From NCBI RefSeq assembly GCF_002575655.3, contig NC_053037.3:253613135-253677134 (forward strand): a stretch of DNA of 64,000 nucleotides, in the 5' to 3' direction. Of the stretch, positions 21,348 through 34,867 are shown piece by piece. Positions within the stretch are counted from its first letter, which is position 1; each line of letters begins with the position of its first letter. This DNA is from Aegilops tauschii subsp. strangulata (Eukaryota > Streptophyta > Magnoliopsida > Poales > Poaceae). A program made the translations under genes and the position numbers. Below the pieces are notes generated by a model. That model did not search any database and was not told the DNA's origin. It saw only the letters and a program-made list of their open reading frames with translations.

Positions 21348-24300
21348 ATGGCAGGTTCACAAGCCGATGAGACTGATTGGGCGAACATGACGAACAAGGA
21401 GTTGCATGATAAATTTCAGCAAATGATGAGTGGCCAGGTGGGAGATGTGCTAAACAGATTTGAAGAGGCTATGGAGAAGATAGATGCCGTGGAGAAGTCG
21501 TTTGAGACAAAGCTGGATAACAAGTTTACTGAATTACTAAAGCGTCTTCCCCAACCACCACCGGCTGCACATGTCGCACCTCTACAACAACAACAACCAC
21601 ATCTCCAACGCCGCCTTCCAAATCAAGTGGGACGGGCACAGCGCGTTCCAATTGAGATTGGTCAAAATTCGGGTGCTGCTGTCCCTACTGTTGATGCTTC
21701 TTTGGCTCCTGCTCCTGCGGCGGCTGAGGAGGATGACGATTATGCGGGCGATTATGAGGATGAGGTTGATCAAAATCAGAACTACGTGCAGCCACCAGCA
21801 CCAGCACCAGCAGGTCGACCTCAGGTATATATTCGCAACGGTAGGCCGGCACCACCACCTCAGGTACGAGATCATGACCATCTCCCTAAACTGAAATTGA
21901 ATATTCCACCATTTGAGGGTAGATATGTTCCTGATATATATCTTACTTGGGAGTTAGAAACTGAACAACGATTTACATGTTTACAATATCCTGAGGAGAG
22001 ACGTGTTCCTGCTGCTGTTTGTGCTTTCACTAGCTTTGCATGTGTTTGGTGGTCTGAACATTGTAGATTACATCATGTTCCAGCTACTTGGGCTGCTTTG
22101 AAAACTGCTATGCGTACTCGTTGGGTTCCACCATATTATCAACGTGAATTACTTCAAAAATTGCAGCGTTTAAGACAAGGAAAAAATTCTGTAGAAGAAT
22201 ATTATCAGGAATTACAAACTGGCTTGATTAGATGTGGTATTGTTGAGGAGAATGAAGCTATGCTTGCACGTTTTATGGGTGGATTAAATAAAGAGATTCA
22301 GACCATTCTAGAGTATAAGGATTATAATAATATCACTCGTTTATTCCATCTTGCTTGTAAAGCTGAACGTGAAGTGCAGGATCGACAGCCATTGGCGCGA
22401 ACTAACTTTTCTGCAGGTCGACCTTCATCATGGACACCGCGTGCATCTTCTACTTCCACTTCACCATCACCTCCATCAGGTGCCACCTCCAGCCGTGATA
22501 CAAGAAAGCAGGCACAACCACCACTCTCTGCCAAGAGCACACCTGTCGGGCCTGTGCAGAGCTCTTCTTCTTCCATGGCATCGACAGGGCACACAAGTGA
22601 TATTATTTGTCGTCGTTGTAAGGGAAGAGGACATTTTGCGAGAGAATGCAAATCTCAGCGTGTCATGATTGCTACTGAGGATGGTGGGTATGAGTCCGCT
22701 AGTGACTATGATGAGGAGACTTTGGCTCTTATTACACGTGAAGAACATGGTGGAGATGATTCTGAAAATGAGACGCAATACATGGCTCCTGAAGACGCTG
22801 ACAGGTATGAATGTTTAGTTGCTCAACGTGTTTTGAGTGTGCAGGTCACACAAGCAGAGCAAAATCAGAGGCATAATTTGTTCCATACAAAGGGAGTTGT
22901 GAAGGAACGTTCTGTTCGCGTCATCATAGATGGAGGGAGCTGTAACAACTTGGCTAGCATGGAGATGGTGGAGAAGCTATCTCTCACCACAAGACCACAT
23001 CCACATCCTTACTACATCCAATGGTTCAACAACAGCGGCAAGGTTAAGGTAACACGTACTGTTCGTGTGCATTTTAGTATCTCTACATATGCTGATTATG
23101 TTGATTGTGATGTGGTACCCATGCAAGCATGTTCCTTATTACTAGGTAGACCATGGCAATTTGATAAAAATTCTGTACACCATGGTAGAAACAATCAGTA
23201 TACTCTTGTTCATAAGGATAAAAATATTACTTTGCTTCCTATGACTCCTGATTCCATTTTGAAAGATGACATTAATAGAGCTAATAAAGCAAAACAGGAG
23301 AAAAATAAGAGTGAAAATCAGATTGTGGCAAAGGAATTTGAGCAACAAATGAAACCTAATAATAAACCATCTAGTGTTGTTTCTGAAATTAAATTGAAAA
23401 GTGCATGTTTACTTGCCACAAAATCTGATATTGATGAACTAGATTTCAGCAAATCTGTTTGCTATGCTTTTGTGTGCAAAGAGGCATTATTTTCATTCGA
23501 GGACGTGCCTTCCTCTTTGCCCCCTGCTGTCACTCACATTTTGCAGGAGTTCGCTGACGTCTTCCCACAAGACGTGCCACCGGGATTACCACCTATTCGA
23601 GGGATTGAGCATCAAATTGACTTAATTCCCGGTGCATCGCTACCCAACCGTGCACCATACCGTACCAATCCAGAGGAGACGAAGGAGATTATGCGTCAAG
23701 TACAGGAGCTGCTCGACAAAGGTTATATACGCGAATCTCTTAGTCCTTGTGCTGTTCCTATTATACTCGTGCCTAAAAAGGATGGTACGTCGCGTATGTG
23801 TGTTGATTGTAGAGGCATTAATAATATTACTATTCGTTATCGTCATCCTATTCCTAGGCTCGATGATATGCTTGATGAATTGAGTGGCTCTACAATATTC
23901 TCCAAAGTTGATTTGCGTAGTGGATACCATCAAATTCGTATGAAATTGGGAGATGAATGGAAAACTGCATTTAAAACTAAGTTTGGTTTATATGAGTGGT
24001 TAGTCATGCCTTTTGGGTTAACTAATGCACCTAGTACTTTCATGAGACTAATGAACGAAGTTTTACGTGCTTTCATTGGACGATTTGTGGTGGTCTATTT
24101 TGATGATATACTGATTTATAGCAAATCTTTGGAAGAACATTTGGAACATTTACGTGCTGTTTTTATTGCTCTACGTGATGCACGTTTGTTTGGTAACCTT
24201 GGGAAGTGCACCTTTTGCACCGACCGAGTATCTTTTCTTGGCTATGTTGTTACTCCACAGGGAATTGAAGTTGATAAAGCCAAGATTGAAGCTATTGAGA

Positions 24301-26471
24301 GTTGGCCGCAGCCCAAAACGGTCACACAAGTGCGGAGTTTTCTTGGACTCGCTGGTTTCTATAGGCGTTTTGTGAGAGATTTTAGCACCATTGCTGCACC
24401 TCTCAACGAGCTTACAAAGAAGGATGTGCCTTTTGTTTGGGGTACCGCACAGGAAGAAGCCTTCACGGTATTGAAAGATAAGTTGACACATGCTCCTTTA
24501 CTCCAACTTCCTGATTTTAATAAGACTTTTGAGCTTGAATGTGATGCTAGTGGCATTGGATTAGGAGGTGTGTTATTACAAGATGGCAAACCTGTTGCAT
24601 ACTTTTCTGAAAAATTGAGTGGGCCTAGTCTGAATTATTCTACTTATGATAAAGAACTATATGCTCTTGTTCGGACTTTAGAAACATGGCAACATTATTT
24701 ATGGCCCAAAGAATTTGTTATACATTCTGATCATGAATCTTTGAAACATATTAAAAGTCAAGCTAAACTGAATCGTAGACATGCTAAATGGGTTGAATTC
24801 ATTGAAACTTTCCCTTATGTCATTAAACACAAGAAGGGTAAAGAAAATGTTATTGCTGATGCATTGTCTCGTCGCTATACTATGCTTTCACAACTTGACT
24901 TCAAAATATTTGGTTTGGAGACCATCAAAGATCAATATGTGCATGATGCTGATTTTAAAGATGTATTGCAGAATTGTAAAGAAGGAAGAACCTGGAACAA
25001 GTTTGTCGTTAATGATGGATTTGTGTTCCGTGCTAACAAGCTATGCATTCCAGCTAGCTCTCTTCGTCTTTTGTTGTTGCAGGAGGCGCATGGAGGAGGA
25101 TTAATGGGACACTTTGGCGTGAAGAAGACGGAGGACGTACTTGCTACACATTTCTTTTGGCCAAAGATGAGACGGGATGTTGAGCGTTTTGTTGCTCGCT
25201 GCACTACATGTCAAAAAGCTAAGTCACGACTCAATCCTCATGGTTTATATATGCCTTTGCCTGTACCTAGTGTTCCTTGGGAGGATATATCTATGGACTT
25301 TGTTTTAGGTTTACCTCGAACAAAGAAGGGGAGGGATAGCATATTTGTTGTCGTGGATAGATTCTCGAAAATGGCGCACTTTATACCATGTCATAAAAGC
25401 GATGATGCTGTTAATGTTGCTGATTTGTTCTTTCGTGAAATTATTCGCTTGCATGGTGTGCCAAATACTATTGTTTCAGATCGTGATACTAAATTTCTTA
25501 GCCACTTTTGGAGATGTTTATGGGCTAAGTTGGGGACTAAACTGCTTTTTAGTACTACTTGTCACCCCCAAACTGATGGACAAACTGAAGTAGTCAATAG
25601 AACATTGTCTACTATGCTTAGGGCTGTTTTGAAGAATAATAAGAAAATGTGGGAAGACTGCTTGCCTCATATTGAGTTTGCTTATAATCGTTCATTGCAT
25701 TCTACTACTAAGATGTGCCCTTTTGAAATTGTGTATGGTTTCCTACCTCGTGCACCTATTGATTTGTTGCCTCTTCCATCTTCGGAGAAGGTTAATTTTG
25801 ATGCTAAACAACGTGCTGAATTGATCTTAAAAATGCATGAGTTAACTAAGGAAAACATTGAGCGTATGAATGCTAAATATAAACTTGCTGGAGATAAGGG
25901 TAGAAAACATGTTGTGTTTGCACCTGGAGATCTTGTTTGGTTACATTTGCGTAAGGATAGATTTCCTGATTTGCGCAAATCAAAGCTAATGCCACGTGCT
26001 GATGGTCCTTTTAAGGTGTTAGAGAAAATAAATGATAATGCATATAAACTTGAGCTGCCTGCAGATTTTGGGGTTAGTCCCACTTTTAATATTGCAGATT
26101 TGAAGCCTTATTTGGGTGAGGAAGATGAGCTTCCGTCGAGGACGACTTCATTTCAAGAAGGGGAGGATGATGAGGACATCAATACAATTATTACACCCAC
26201 AGTCCCTGCTGCTATACATACTGGACCAATTACTAGAGCTCGCGCACGCCAATTAAATTACCAGGTACTTTCGTTTCTTGCTAATGATTCTAATGTTCAT
26301 GAGAATATGATGCTGCCTAAATTGGATACATTTGTTTTGCTTACAAATGAAGGGCCTAGCTTTGAGAAGGATGAACATTGGAGCAAGAACAAGCATGGAG
26401 ATGATGGCATGCGCATGGGGAACAAGAACGGAGTTACAAGTGATGATTTCAGGACGTTGAAGCCACCATAA
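21348..26471 (+). CDS. gag-pol: CR-A gag-pol polyprotein, intact
   Basis: 1707 codons from the ATG in AACCATGG (21348); an in-frame GTG at 21327 is not a plausible eukaryotic start. Gag includes [17 protein letters not shown] and a CCHC knuckle (C421, C424, H429, C434). The protease has IIDGGS (D528). RT spans about 790-970 with KKDG near 811 and YFDD (D919, D920). RNase H has DAS (D1066) and ADALSRR (D1171). Integrase has H1248, H1255, C1285, C1288, then D1317, D1378 and E1414 (D-35-E), followed by GPF and a tail with [11 protein letters not shown]. The last 101 codons lie in the 3' LTR. A chromodomain is absent; the tail is where the CR motif of CRM elements lies. All catalytic residues are present, so the protein is predicted active. 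Confidence 0.96.
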   Translation: MAGSQADETDWANMTNKELHDKFQQMMSGQVGDVLNRFEEAMEKIDAVEKSFETKLDNKFTELLKRLPQPPPAAHVAPLQQQQPHLQRRLPNQVGRAQRVPIEIGQNSGAAVPTVDASLAPAPAAAEEDDDYAGDYEDEVDQNQNYVQPPAPAPAGRPQVYIRNGRPAPPPQVRDHDHLPKLKLNIPPFEGRYVPDIYLTWELETEQRFTCLQYPEERRVPAAVCAFTSFACVWWSEHCRLHHVPATWAALKTAMRTRWVPPYYQRELLQKLQRLRQGKNSVEEYYQELQTGLIRCGIVEENEAMLARFMGGLNKEIQTILEYKDYNNITRLFHLACKAEREVQDRQPLARTNFSAGRPSSWTPRASSTSTSPSPPSGATSSRDTRKQAQPPLSAKSTPVGPVQSSSSSMASTGHTSDIICRRCKGRGHFARECKSQRVMIATEDGGYESASDYDEETLALITREEHGGDDSENETQYMAPEDADRYECLVAQRVLSVQVTQAEQNQRHNLFHTKGVVKERSVRVIIDGGSCNNLASMEMVEKLSLTTRPHPHPYYIQWFNNSGKVKVTRTVRVHFSISTYADYVDCDVVPMQACSLLLGRPWQFDKNSVHHGRNNQYTLVHKDKNITLLPMTPDSILKDDINRANKAKQEKNKSENQIVAKEFEQQMKPNNKPSSVVSEIKLKSACLLATKSDIDELDFSKSVCYAFVCKEALFSFEDVPSSLPPAVTHILQEFADVFPQDVPPGLPPIRGIEHQIDLIPGASLPNRAPYRTNPEETKEIMRQVQELLDKGYIRESLSPCAVPIILVPKKDGTSRMCVDCRGINNITIRYRHPIPRLDDMLDELSGSTIFSKVDLRSGYHQIRMKLGDEWKTAFKTKFGLYEWLVMPFGLTNAPSTFMRLMNEVLRAFIGRFVVVYFDDILIYSKSLEEHLEHLRAVFIALRDARLFGNLGKCTFCTDRVSFLGYVVTPQGIEVDKAKIEAIESWPQPKTVTQVRSFLGLAGFYRRFVRDFSTIAAPLNELTKKDVPFVWGTAQEEAFTVLKDKLTHAPLLQLPDFNKTFELECDASGIGLGGVLLQDGKPVAYFSEKLSGPSLNYSTYDKELYALVRTLETWQHYLWPKEFVIHSDHESLKHIKSQAKLNRRHAKWVEFIETFPYVIKHKKGKENVIADALSRRYTMLSQLDFKIFGLETIKDQYVHDADFKDVLQNCKEGRTWNKFVVNDGFVFRANKLCIPASSLRLLLLQEAHGGGLMGHFGVKKTEDVLATHFFWPKMRRDVERFVARCTTCQKAKSRLNPHGLYMPLPVPSVPWEDISMDFVLGLPRTKKGRDSIFVVVDRFSKMAHFIPCHKSDDAVNVADLFFREIIRLHGVPNTIVSDRDTKFLSHFWRCLWAKLGTKLLFSTTCHPQTDGQTEVVNRTLSTMLRAVLKNNKKMWEDCLPHIEFAYNRSLHSTTKMCPFEIVYGFLPRAPIDLLPLPSSEKVNFDAKQRAELILKMHELTKENIERMNAKYKLAGDKGRKHVVFAPGDLVWLHLRKDRFPDLRKSKLMPRADGPFKVLEKINDNAYKLELPADFGVSPTFNIADLKPYLGEEDELPSRTTSFQEGEDDEDINTIITPTVPAAIHTGPITRARARQLNYQVLSFLANDSNVHENMMLPKLDTFVLLTNEGPSFEKDEHWSKNKHGDDGMRMGNKNGVTSDDFRTLKPP

Positions 26472-27086
26472 TGCGTGCATGAAGCCTTGGACGAAATATA
26501 CAAGATGCTACTTCATAACTTTCGTCCAGAGGCTATTCTAGGTGCTGCGTCACCTTATTATTGGGCCAGGCCCATGTAATTTCGAAATACATAAGTATAG
26601 GCTGTTTTTAGAGTCCGTATGTGTGGGGAAACAAGAGATAGGGTTGGTTTCGGACCCCTTCCTCAAGGGCCACGAAATTCCCCCCCCTCTTCCTCCATAT
26701 ATACAGCCCTTAGGGCGTCGTTTAGACTTTGGGTTTTGTTTAGATTAAAAGTTCGCCATAGCTGCAACTTCGCGTACTTCGTTTGTGTTCAGCGACCAGA
26801 CAAAGGCGTCACAGAACCCCACCTTGATCAATAAAGCTTTCATCTTATATTCGCAATATCCAGATTGCAATCTCAGTTTCTTGCCTGTTCTTCGTTTGCT
26901 CGCAGGAAACAGACCCTCGTGGTCAGGTTGATCGTGCTCCGGCGTGGTCGATAACCTCTCGGAGTTGGTTTAGCGATTGCTAAGGCGCGACGTCCTCGCA
27001 CGTTCGTAGTCGGATCGTCAAAGTCGACTTCCATCAAAGCGATATTCATCATCTCATCGAAAGACGGGACACCTTTGCCTTTATCA
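26168..27086 (+). repeat. CR-A 3' LTR
   Basis: 919 bp after the purine tract AAGAAGGGGAGGA (26155-26167), ending TTTATCA and followed by TSD ACCTC. Its first 304 bp encode the end of gag-pol. Confidence 0.95.
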
Positions 27087-27091
27087 ACCTC

Positions 27092-27934
27092 GCCGCCGGG
27101 CTCGGATCGGGGAAGGCGACGAGCCGTCTCACCACCGTGCTCCGGTGAAGCGAGAGGAAGACTCGGGCTAAGCTCGGGCACCGCTAGAGCCTAGCCTTGG
27201 GAGCTGCCGCAGCCGTGCGGCCCACTTTTGTTTAACCTTTCCTTTCTCCTGCATTTGAAAAAAGTAGAGGGCCCCGCTTGGGTGTGTAATGAACCATGGC
27301 ACTTATGCCACTATGTTATGTTTATTATTTTGATATTGTGTCGTGATACCCATGTTCCGAGCAGGTGCGGTTAGGGTAACTTAGCTCGATATGCTTGTTG
27401 TAGTTTCCCGCCTCGCGAGGACGTGCCTTTCCAGCAGCATCTGGCGAAGTTCCCTTCTTGAGGACTCGGGAGCCGTCGGGCCTCAGGAGACATTGTAGAG
27501 CTGCAGAGTTATTAGAAAGCTTGACGGGGCGTCTCATCCTTCCTGGCGCGAGCCCCGGGGCGTGAGTTGGTTGTGCCTAGTACACCGCGTCGCATTGCCC
27601 GGAGGCACGGACCTCAGAGGGGGCGCACGCCCACGAGCTCATTCGAGAGCGTCCCACGAGGATTAAGGAAGCCGAAGCTCTGGGGCAATGAGGCTTCAGC
27701 GAGGCGTGTTTGCGGTGCGGGCGAGCCCAAGCGTACACACCTGCCTAGCCCCCGTGCGCGGGACCCGCGAGGAGGAGCGACGGGCAACTGCCGCTCTTCC
27801 TGGAACAAGACTGGACAGGCGTGCGAAGCAAGAGGAGAAAAATTCCAGTTCTAGCGAACGAAAAACGCGAAAACTCCAAATTTCATTTAAGAAGTTGCAA
27901 ACCAGCTACTGAAAGCAAGCAAAAGAACAGCTGC
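27092..27934. other. GC-rich non-coding stretch between CR-A and CR-B
   Basis: Probably TAT-1 3' region in minus orientation: it joins 19325 on the left (ACCTC) and 35783 on the right (GTCTG at 27935-27939 and 35778-35782) when the two CR elements are removed. No domain is recognised; short frames on both strands look random. Confidence 0.5.
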
Positions 27935-27939
27935 GTCTG

Positions 27940-28849
27940 TGATAGAGGCGAGGGTGTCCCGATCTTTCGATGAGATGATAACTATCGATTTGGTGGAGAC
28001 GACTTTAACGATCCGACTACAAACGTGCACGACGTTGCGCCTTATCAATCGCTAAACCAATCTCCTGAGGTTACTGACGATGCCGGAAGCACGATCAGCC
28101 TGACCACGAAGGTCTATTCCTGCAAGCAATCGAAGAACGAGCAAGAATATGATAATGCAATCTGAATATTGCGAATATATATGAAGTATTGATAGTGGTG
28201 GGAATCCGTAAGCGGTCTTGGTCTGGTCGTTGGACACAAACGAAGTACACGAAGTTGCAATGGCTAACTTTTAACTAAACAAATTCCAAAGTCTAAACGA
28301 CGCCCTAAGGGCTGTATATATGGAGGAAGAGGGGGGGAATTTCGTGGCCCTTGAGGAAGGGGTCCGAAACCAACCCTATCTCTTGTTTCCCCACACATAC
28401 GGACTCTAAAAACAGCCTATACTTATGTATTTCGAAATTACATGGGCCTGGCCCAATAATAAGGTGACGCAGCACCTAGAATAGCCTCTGGACGAAAGTT
28501 ATGAAGTAGCATCTTGTATATTTCGTCCAAGGCTTCATGCACGCATTATGGTGGCTTCAACGTCCTGAAATCATCACTTGTAACTCCGTTCTTGTTCCCC
28601 ATGCGCATGCCATCATCTCCATGCTTGTTCTTGCTCCAATGTTCATCCTTCTCAAAGCTAGGCCCTTCATTTGTAAGCAAAACAAATGTATCCAATTTAG
28701 GCAGCATCATATTCTCATGAACATTAGAATCATTAGCAAGAAACGAAAGTACCTGGTAATTTAATTGGCGTGCGCGAGCTCTAGTAATTGGTCCAGTATG
28801 TATAGCAGCAGGGACTGTGGGTGTAATAATTGTATTGATGTCCTCATCA
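27940..28849 (-). repeat. CR-B 3' LTR (CR U3 + NA R-U5)
   Basis: 910 bp. The minus-strand TATA lies near 28313-28320 and the switch from CR U3 to NA R-U5 near 28283-28292, about 30 nt downstream, where transcription should start. It has no AATAAA in the R-U5. It encodes the end of gag-pol. Confidence 0.92.
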
Positions 28850-31800
28850 TCCTCCCCTTCTTGAAATGAAGTCGTCCTCGACGGAAGCTCATCTTCCTCA
28901 CCCAAATAAGGCTTCAAATCTGCAATATTAAAAGTGGGACTAACCCCAAAATCTGCAGGCAGCTCAAGTTTATATGCATTATCATTTATTTTCTCTAACA
29001 CCTTAAAAGGACCATCAGCACGTGGCATTAGCTTTGATTTGCGCAAATCAGGAAATCTATCCTTACGCAAATGTAACCAAACAAGATCTCCAGGTGCAAA
29101 CACAACATGTTTTCTACCCTTATCTCCAGCAAGTTTATATTTAGCATTCATACGCTCAATGTTTTCCTTAGTTAACTCATGCATTTTTAAGATCAATTCA
29201 GCACGTTGTTTAGCATCAAAATTAACCTTCTCCGAAGATGGAAGAGGCAACAAATCAATAGGTGCACGAGGTAGGAAACCATACACAATTTCAAAAGGGC
29301 ACATCTTAGTAGTAGAATGCAATGAACGATTATAAGCAAACTCAATATGAGGCAAGCAGTCTTCCCACATTTTCTTATTATTCTTCAAAACAGCCCTAAG
29401 CATAGTAGACAATGTTCTATTGACTACTTCAGTTTGTCCATCAGTTTGGGGGTGACAAGTAGTACTAAAAAGCAGTTTAGTCCCCAACTTAGCCCATAAA
29501 CATCTCCAAAAGTGGCTAAGAAATTTAGTATCACGATCTGAAACAATAGTATTTGGCACACCATGCAAGCGAATAATTTCACGAAAGAACAAATCAGCAA
29601 CATTAACAGCATCATCGCTTTTATGACATGGTATAAAGTGCGCCATTTTCGAGAATCTATCCACGACAACAAATATGCTATCCCTCCCCTTCTTTGTTCG
29701 AGGTAAACCTAAAACAAAGTCCATAGATATATCCTCCCAAGGAACACTAGGTACAGGCAAAGGCATATATAAACCATGAGGATTGAGTCGTGACTTAGCT
29801 TTTTGACATGTAGTGCAGCGAGCAACAAAACGCTCAACATCCCGTCTCATCTTTGGCCAAAAGAAATGTGTAGCAAGTACGTCCTCCGTCTTCTTCACGC
29901 CAAAGTGTCCCATTAATCCTCCTCCATGCGCCTCCTGCAACAACAAAAGACGAAGAGAGCTAGCTGGAATGCATAGCTTGTTAGCACGGAACACAAATCC
30001 ATCATTAACGACAAACTTGTTCCAGGTTCTTCCTTCTTTACAATTCTGCAATACATCTTTAAAATCAGCATCATGCACATATTGATCTTTGATGGTCTCC
30101 AAACCAAATATTTTGAAGTCAAGTTGTGAAAGCATAGTATAGCGACGAGACAATGCATCAGCAATAACATTTTCTTTACCCTTCTTGTGTTTAATGACAT
30201 AAGGGAAAGTTTCAATGAATTCAACCCATTTAGCATGTCTACGATTCAGTTTAGCTTGACTTTTAATATGTTTCAAAGATTCATGATCAGAATGTATAAC
30301 AAATTCTTTGGGCCATAAATAATGTTGCCATGTTTCTAAAGTCCGAACAAGAGCATATAGTTCTTTATCATAAGTAGAATAATTCAGACTAGGCCCACTC
30401 AATTTTTCAGAAAAGTATGCAACAGGTTTGCCATCTTGTAATAACACACCTCCTAATCCAATGCCACTAGCATCACATTCAAGCTCAAAAGTCTTATTAA
30501 AATCAGGAAGTTGGAGTAAAGGAGCATGTGTCAACTTATCTTTCAATACCGTGAAGGCTTCTTCCTGTGCGGTACCCCAAACAAAAGGCACATCCTTCTT
30601 TGTAAGCTCGTTGAGAGGTGCAGCAATGGTGCTAAAATCTCTCACAAAACGCCTATAGAAACCAGCGAGTCCAAGAAAACTCCGCACTTGTGTGACCGTT
30701 TTGGGCTGCGGCCAACTCTCAATAGCTTCAATCTTGGCTTTATCAACTTCAATTCCCTGTGGAGTAACAACATAGCCAAGAAAAGATACTCGGTCGGTGC
30801 AAAAGGTGCACTTCCCAAGGTTACCAAACAAACGTGCATCACGTAGAGCAATAAAAACAGCACGTAAATGTTCCAAATGTTCTTCCAAAGATTTGCTATA
30901 AATCAGTATATCATCAAAATAGACCACCACAAATCGTCCAATGAAAGCACGTAAAACTTCGTTCATTAGTCTCATGAAAGTACTAGGTGCATTAGTTAAC
31001 CCAAAAGGCATGACTAACCACTCATATAAACCAAACTTAGTTTTAAATGCAGTTTTCCATTCATCTCCCAATTTCATACGAATTTGATGGTATCCACTAC
31101 GCAAATCAACTTTGGAGAATATTGTAGAGCCACTCAATTCATCAAGCATATCATCGAGCCTAGGAATAGGATGACGATAACGAATAGTAATATTATTAAT
31201 GCCTCTACAATCAACACACATACGCGACGTACCATCCTTTTTAGGCACGAGTATAATAGGAACAGCACAAGGACTAAGAGATTCGCGTATATAACCTTTG
31301 TCGAGCAGCTCCTGTACTTGACGCATAATCTCCTTCGTCTCCTCTGGATTGGTACGGTATGGTGCACGGTTGGGTAGCGATGCACCGGGAATTAAGTCAA
31401 TTTGATGCTCAATCCCTCGAATAGGTGGTAATCCCGGTGGCACGTCTTGTGGGAAGACGTCAGCGAACTCCTGCAAAATGTGAGTGACAGCAGGGGGCAA
31501 AGAGGAAGGCACGTCCTCGAATGAAAATAATGCCTCTTTGCACACAAAAGCATAGCAAACAGATTTGCTGAAATCTAGTTCATCAATATCAGATTTTGTG
31601 GCAAGTAAACATGCACTTTTCAATTTAATTTCAGAAACAACACTAGATGGTTTATTATTAGGTTTCATTTGTTGCTCAAATTCCTTTGCCACAATCTGAT
31701 TTTCACTCTTATTTTTCTCCTGTTTTGCTTTATTAGCTCTATTAATGTCATCTTTCAAAATGGAATCAGGAGTCATAGGAAGCAAAGTAATATTTTTATC

Positions 31801-33669
31801 CTTATGAACAAGAGTATACTGATTGTTTCTACCATGGTGTACAGAATTTTTATCAAATTGCCATGGTCTACCTAGTAATAAGGAACATGCTTGCATGGGT
31901 ACCACATCACAATCAACATAATCAGCATATGTAGAGATACTAAAATGCACACGAACAGTACGTGTTACCTTAACCTTGCCGCTGTTGTTGAACCATTGGA
32001 TGTAGTAAGGATGTGGATGTGGTCTTGTGGTGAGAGATAGCTTCTCCACCATCTCCATGCTAGCCAAGTTGTTACAGCTCCCTCCATCTATGATGACGCG
32101 AACAGAACGTTCCTTCACAACTCCCTTTGTATGGAACAAATTATGCCTCTGATTTTGCTCTGCTTGTGTGACCTGCACACTCAAAACACGTTGAGCAACT
32201 AAACATTCATACCTGTCAGCGTCTTCAGGAGCCATGTATTGCGTCTCATTTTCAGAATCATCTCCACCATGTTCTTCACGTGTAATAAGAACCAAAGTCT
32301 CCTCATCATAGTCACTAGCGGACTCATACCCACCATCCTCAGTAGCAATCATGACACGCTGAGATTTGCATTCTCTCGCAAAATGTCCTCTTCCCTTACA
32401 ACGACGACAAATAATATCACTTGTGTGCCCTGTCGATGCCATGGAAGAAGAAGAGCTCTGCACAGGCCCGACAGGTGTGCTCTTGGCAGAGAGTGGTGGT
32501 TGTGCCTGCTTTCTTGTATCACGGCTGGAGGTGGCACCTGATGGAGGTGATGGTGAAGTGGAAGTAGAAGATGCACGCGGTGTCCATGATGAAGGTCGAC
32601 CTGCAGAAAAGTTAGTTCGCGCCAATGGCTGTCGATCCTGCACTTCACGTTCAGCTTTACAAGCAAGATGGAATAAACGAGTGATATTATTATAATCCTT
32701 ATACTCTAGAATGGTCTGAATCTCTTTATTTAATCCACCCATAAAACGTGCAAGCATAGCTTCATTCTCCTCAACAATACCACATCTAATCATGCCAGTT
32801 TGTAATTCCTGATAATATTCTTCTACAGAATTTTTTCCTTGTCTTAAACGCTGCAATTTTTGAAGTAATTCACGTTGATAATATGGTGGAACCCAACGAG
32901 TACGCATAGCAGTTTTCAAAGCAGCCCAAGTAGCTGGAACAGGATGTAATCTACAATGTTCAGACCACCAAACACATGCAAAGCTAGTGAAAGCACAAAC
33001 AGCAGCAGGAACACGTCTCTCCTCAGGATATTGTAAACATGTAAATCGTTGTTCAGTTTCTAACTCCCAAGTAAGATATATATCAGGAACATATCTACCC
33101 TCAAATGGTGGAATATTCAATTTCAGTTTAGGGAGATGGTCATGATCTCGTACCTGAGGTGGTGGTGCCGGCCTACCGTTGCGAATATATACCTGAGGTC
33201 GACCTGCTGGTGGTGGTGCTGGTGGCTGCACGTAGTTCTGATTTTGATCAACCTCATCCTCATAATCGCCCGCATAATCGTCATCCTCCTCAGCCGCCGC
33301 AGGAGCAGGAGCCAAAGAAGCATCAACAGTAGGGACAGCAGCACCCGAATTTTGACCAATCTCAATTGGAACGCGCTGTGCCCGTCCCACTTGATTTGGA
33401 AGGCGGCGTTGGAGATGTGGTTGTTGTTGTTGTAGAGGTGCGACATGTGCAGCCGGTGGTGGTCGGGGAAGACGCTTTAGTAATTCAGTAAACTTGTTAT
33501 CCAGCTTTGTCTCAAACGACTTCTCCACGGCATCTATCTTCTCCATAGCCTCTTCAAATCTGTTTAGCACATCTCCCACCTGGCCACTCATCATTTGCTG
33601 AAATTTATCATGCAACTCCTTGTTCGTCATGTTCGCCCAATCAGTCTCATCGGCTTGTGAACCTGCCAT
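28546..33669 (-). CDS. gag-pol: CR-B gag-pol polyprotein, intact
   Basis: 1707 codons from the ATG at 33669 (GCCATGG context on the minus strand), same length and residue numbering as CR-A. All landmarks are kept: knuckle C421-C434, protease D528, YFDD 917-920, RNase H D1066, integrase HHCC and D1317/D1378/E1414, and the [11 protein letters not shown] tail inside the LTR. Differences from CR-A include LPR for LPQ, PAPPPAG for [11 protein letters not shown] for RLHH, TGM for TGL and ETLV for ETLA. Predicted active. Purine tract at 28850-28862. Confidence 0.96.
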   Translation of the reverse strand: MAGSQADETDWANMTNKELHDKFQQMMSGQVGDVLNRFEEAMEKIDAVEKSFETKLDNKFTELLKRLPRPPPAAHVAPLQQQQPHLQRRLPNQVGRAQRVPIEIGQNSGAAVPTVDASLAPAPAAAEEDDDYAGDYEDEVDQNQNYVQPPAPPPAGRPQVYIRNGRPAPPPQVRDHDHLPKLKLNIPPFEGRYVPDIYLTWELETEQRFTCLQYPEERRVPAAVCAFTSFACVWWSEHCRLHPVPATWAALKTAMRTRWVPPYYQRELLQKLQRLRQGKNSVEEYYQELQTGMIRCGIVEENEAMLARFMGGLNKEIQTILEYKDYNNITRLFHLACKAEREVQDRQPLARTNFSAGRPSSWTPRASSTSTSPSPPSGATSSRDTRKQAQPPLSAKSTPVGPVQSSSSSMASTGHTSDIICRRCKGRGHFARECKSQRVMIATEDGGYESASDYDEETLVLITREEHGGDDSENETQYMAPEDADRYECLVAQRVLSVQVTQAEQNQRHNLFHTKGVVKERSVRVIIDGGSCNNLASMEMVEKLSLTTRPHPHPYYIQWFNNSGKVKVTRTVRVHFSISTYADYVDCDVVPMQACSLLLGRPWQFDKNSVHHGRNNQYTLVHKDKNITLLPMTPDSILKDDINRANKAKQEKNKSENQIVAKEFEQQMKPNNKPSSVVSEIKLKSACLLATKSDIDELDFSKSVCYAFVCKEALFSFEDVPSSLPPAVTHILQEFADVFPQDVPPGLPPIRGIEHQIDLIPGASLPNRAPYRTNPEETKEIMRQVQELLDKGYIRESLSPCAVPIILVPKKDGTSRMCVDCRGINNITIRYRHPIPRLDDMLDELSGSTIFSKVDLRSGYHQIRMKLGDEWKTAFKTKFGLYEWLVMPFGLTNAPSTFMRLMNEVLRAFIGRFVVVYFDDILIYSKSLEEHLEHLRAVFIALRDARLFGNLGKCTFCTDRVSFLGYVVTPQGIEVDKAKIEAIESWPQPKTVTQVRSFLGLAGFYRRFVRDFSTIAAPLNELTKKDVPFVWGTAQEEAFTVLKDKLTHAPLLQLPDFNKTFELECDASGIGLGGVLLQDGKPVAYFSEKLSGPSLNYSTYDKELYALVRTLETWQHYLWPKEFVIHSDHESLKHIKSQAKLNRRHAKWVEFIETFPYVIKHKKGKENVIADALSRRYTMLSQLDFKIFGLETIKDQYVHDADFKDVLQNCKEGRTWNKFVVNDGFVFRANKLCIPASSLRLLLLQEAHGGGLMGHFGVKKTEDVLATHFFWPKMRRDVERFVARCTTCQKAKSRLNPHGLYMPLPVPSVPWEDISMDFVLGLPRTKKGRDSIFVVVDRFSKMAHFIPCHKSDDAVNVADLFFREIIRLHGVPNTIVSDRDTKFLSHFWRCLWAKLGTKLLFSTTCHPQTDGQTEVVNRTLSTMLRAVLKNNKKMWEDCLPHIEFAYNRSLHSTTKMCPFEIVYGFLPRAPIDLLPLPSSEKVNFDAKQRAELILKMHELTKENIERMNAKYKLAGDKGRKHVVFAPGDLVWLHLRKDRFPDLRKSKLMPRADGPFKVLEKINDNAYKLELPADFGVSPTFNIADLKPYLGEEDELPSRTTSFQEGEDDEDINTIITPTVPAAIHTGPITRARARQLNYQVLSFLANDSNVHENMMLPKLDTFVLLTNEGPSFEKDEHWSKNKHGDDGMRMGNKNGVTSDDFRTLKPP

Positions 33670-34867
33670 GGTTAGCAGCAATAGAAACACAAAAGAATAT
33701 GATCCTGCAGACTACTAGAAGTGGTGGGATGGTGGTGTGTCACAAAACCTTCAAGCGAATCTCAAATTCTTACCAGTTCTTACCCAGCAGCAGGTGGTGA
33801 TCGGCAACCGTTGTAGTCAAAAACTCTCAAAGCTTGGATATAGCGATTACCAGGGAGAGTCAAACGCACGATGTAGACTTATGTGGAGCTGGGAAGGCTT
33901 ATAATATGGTAGCAAAATGGTAAGCAATAATCAATTCAGAGATGCAAAGTTGAATAAACGCTCAACGACGGTACTGTGCTGGTCCTAGGCTAGACCGTGC
34001 TAGAGACGCGAGCCTAGAACACTAACAAAATCACGGCGCTGCACGTAAACAAGGGAAAAGCACACTCAGGAATTTTTTTTTCGCTCTTTTTTTTTTTGCG
34101 CTCTTTTTTTTTTTTGCGCTCCTCCTTTTTTTTTTTTTTGCGAAAAAATCACTATAATGGCGAGTGTCTCAAAACTCTTCCCAGGTCAAACTGACAGGAT
34201 GGGCACAAAATTTTTTGACTATTTTTTTTTTCGGAAATCAGGGCAGCGACGACGAAAAAGTGCGACAAAAAATCACTATGATGGCGAGTGTCTCAAAACA
34301 CTACCCGGGGCCTAAAAATAGGATAGGGAAAAAATATTTTTGGTTGCCGAAATTTTGGCCTAAAAACTGCCCGGGGGTCTCCAGACTTTTTTTTTTTTTT
34401 TTCCGAGACCTACTCAGGCAAGGAAACACGAAACGGAAAATATATGGATCTCTAAAACAAACCGACTATGAAAAGAACTCGGATTGGTGGTGGATATATG
34501 GCGGTGGTATATGGCAGCGGTGGTGGTATATGGATACGGATTCAAAGCGGTGGCGGATAAGCAATGGTGGTAGATGGCAAGGCGATGATGATGGTGCGGC
34601 GGCGGCGTGACAACTTATGACCAGAACTCGAAACTCTAAAAGACTAGACTCTAAGACCAGCAACTTGACACGACGATGCAACCGCAAATTCAACAAAGCA
34701 AAAACCCTAAAAAGATTATGCAAAGGCTCAGATTGGTTCGGATATGATGAACTAACCCTAATTTTTTTTGTGGCTTTTTCGTGGACTGTAGGTATGAAGA
34801 ACAGACTCGATCTAAACTACGAAAAACTGTAAAATCTCACCGAGCAACCTGGAAATCTGATACCACT
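33670..34867 (-). other. CR-B 5' leader and primer-binding site
   Basis: PBS on the minus strand at 34856-34865 (TGGTATCAGA). The leader holds the conserved hairpin (34000-34025 region) and pyrimidine runs on the plus strand (A-runs in the RNA). It has two diverged tandem copies of a block containing GGCGAGTGTCTCAAAAC (34157-34175 and 34282-34300), and an upstream frame (34723 to 34466). Confidence 0.8.

Larger units (their letters stand above)
19326..27086 (+). mobile_element. CR-A: complete centromeric-type gypsy element
   Basis: A 7761-bp element with TSD ACCTC on both sides. Two 919-bp LTRs differ by about one base by eye (19932 A versus 26772 G region), so insertion was very recent. Order: 5' LTR, PBS 20247-20256, leader, one intact gag-pol frame reaching into the 3' LTR, purine tract 26155-26167, 3' LTR. 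LTR termini TGATG/ATCA, initiator-Met PBS, absence of a chromodomain and a pol tail encoded in the LTR fit the CRM clade (Cereba/CRW in Triticeae, by recall). It looks fully autonomous. Confidence 0.95.

Noticed and set aside
27544..27912. Possible host gene frames between CR-A and CR-B
   Set aside because: Short, GC-driven open frames on both strands with no domain, intron pattern or start context; fits a retroelement 3' region.
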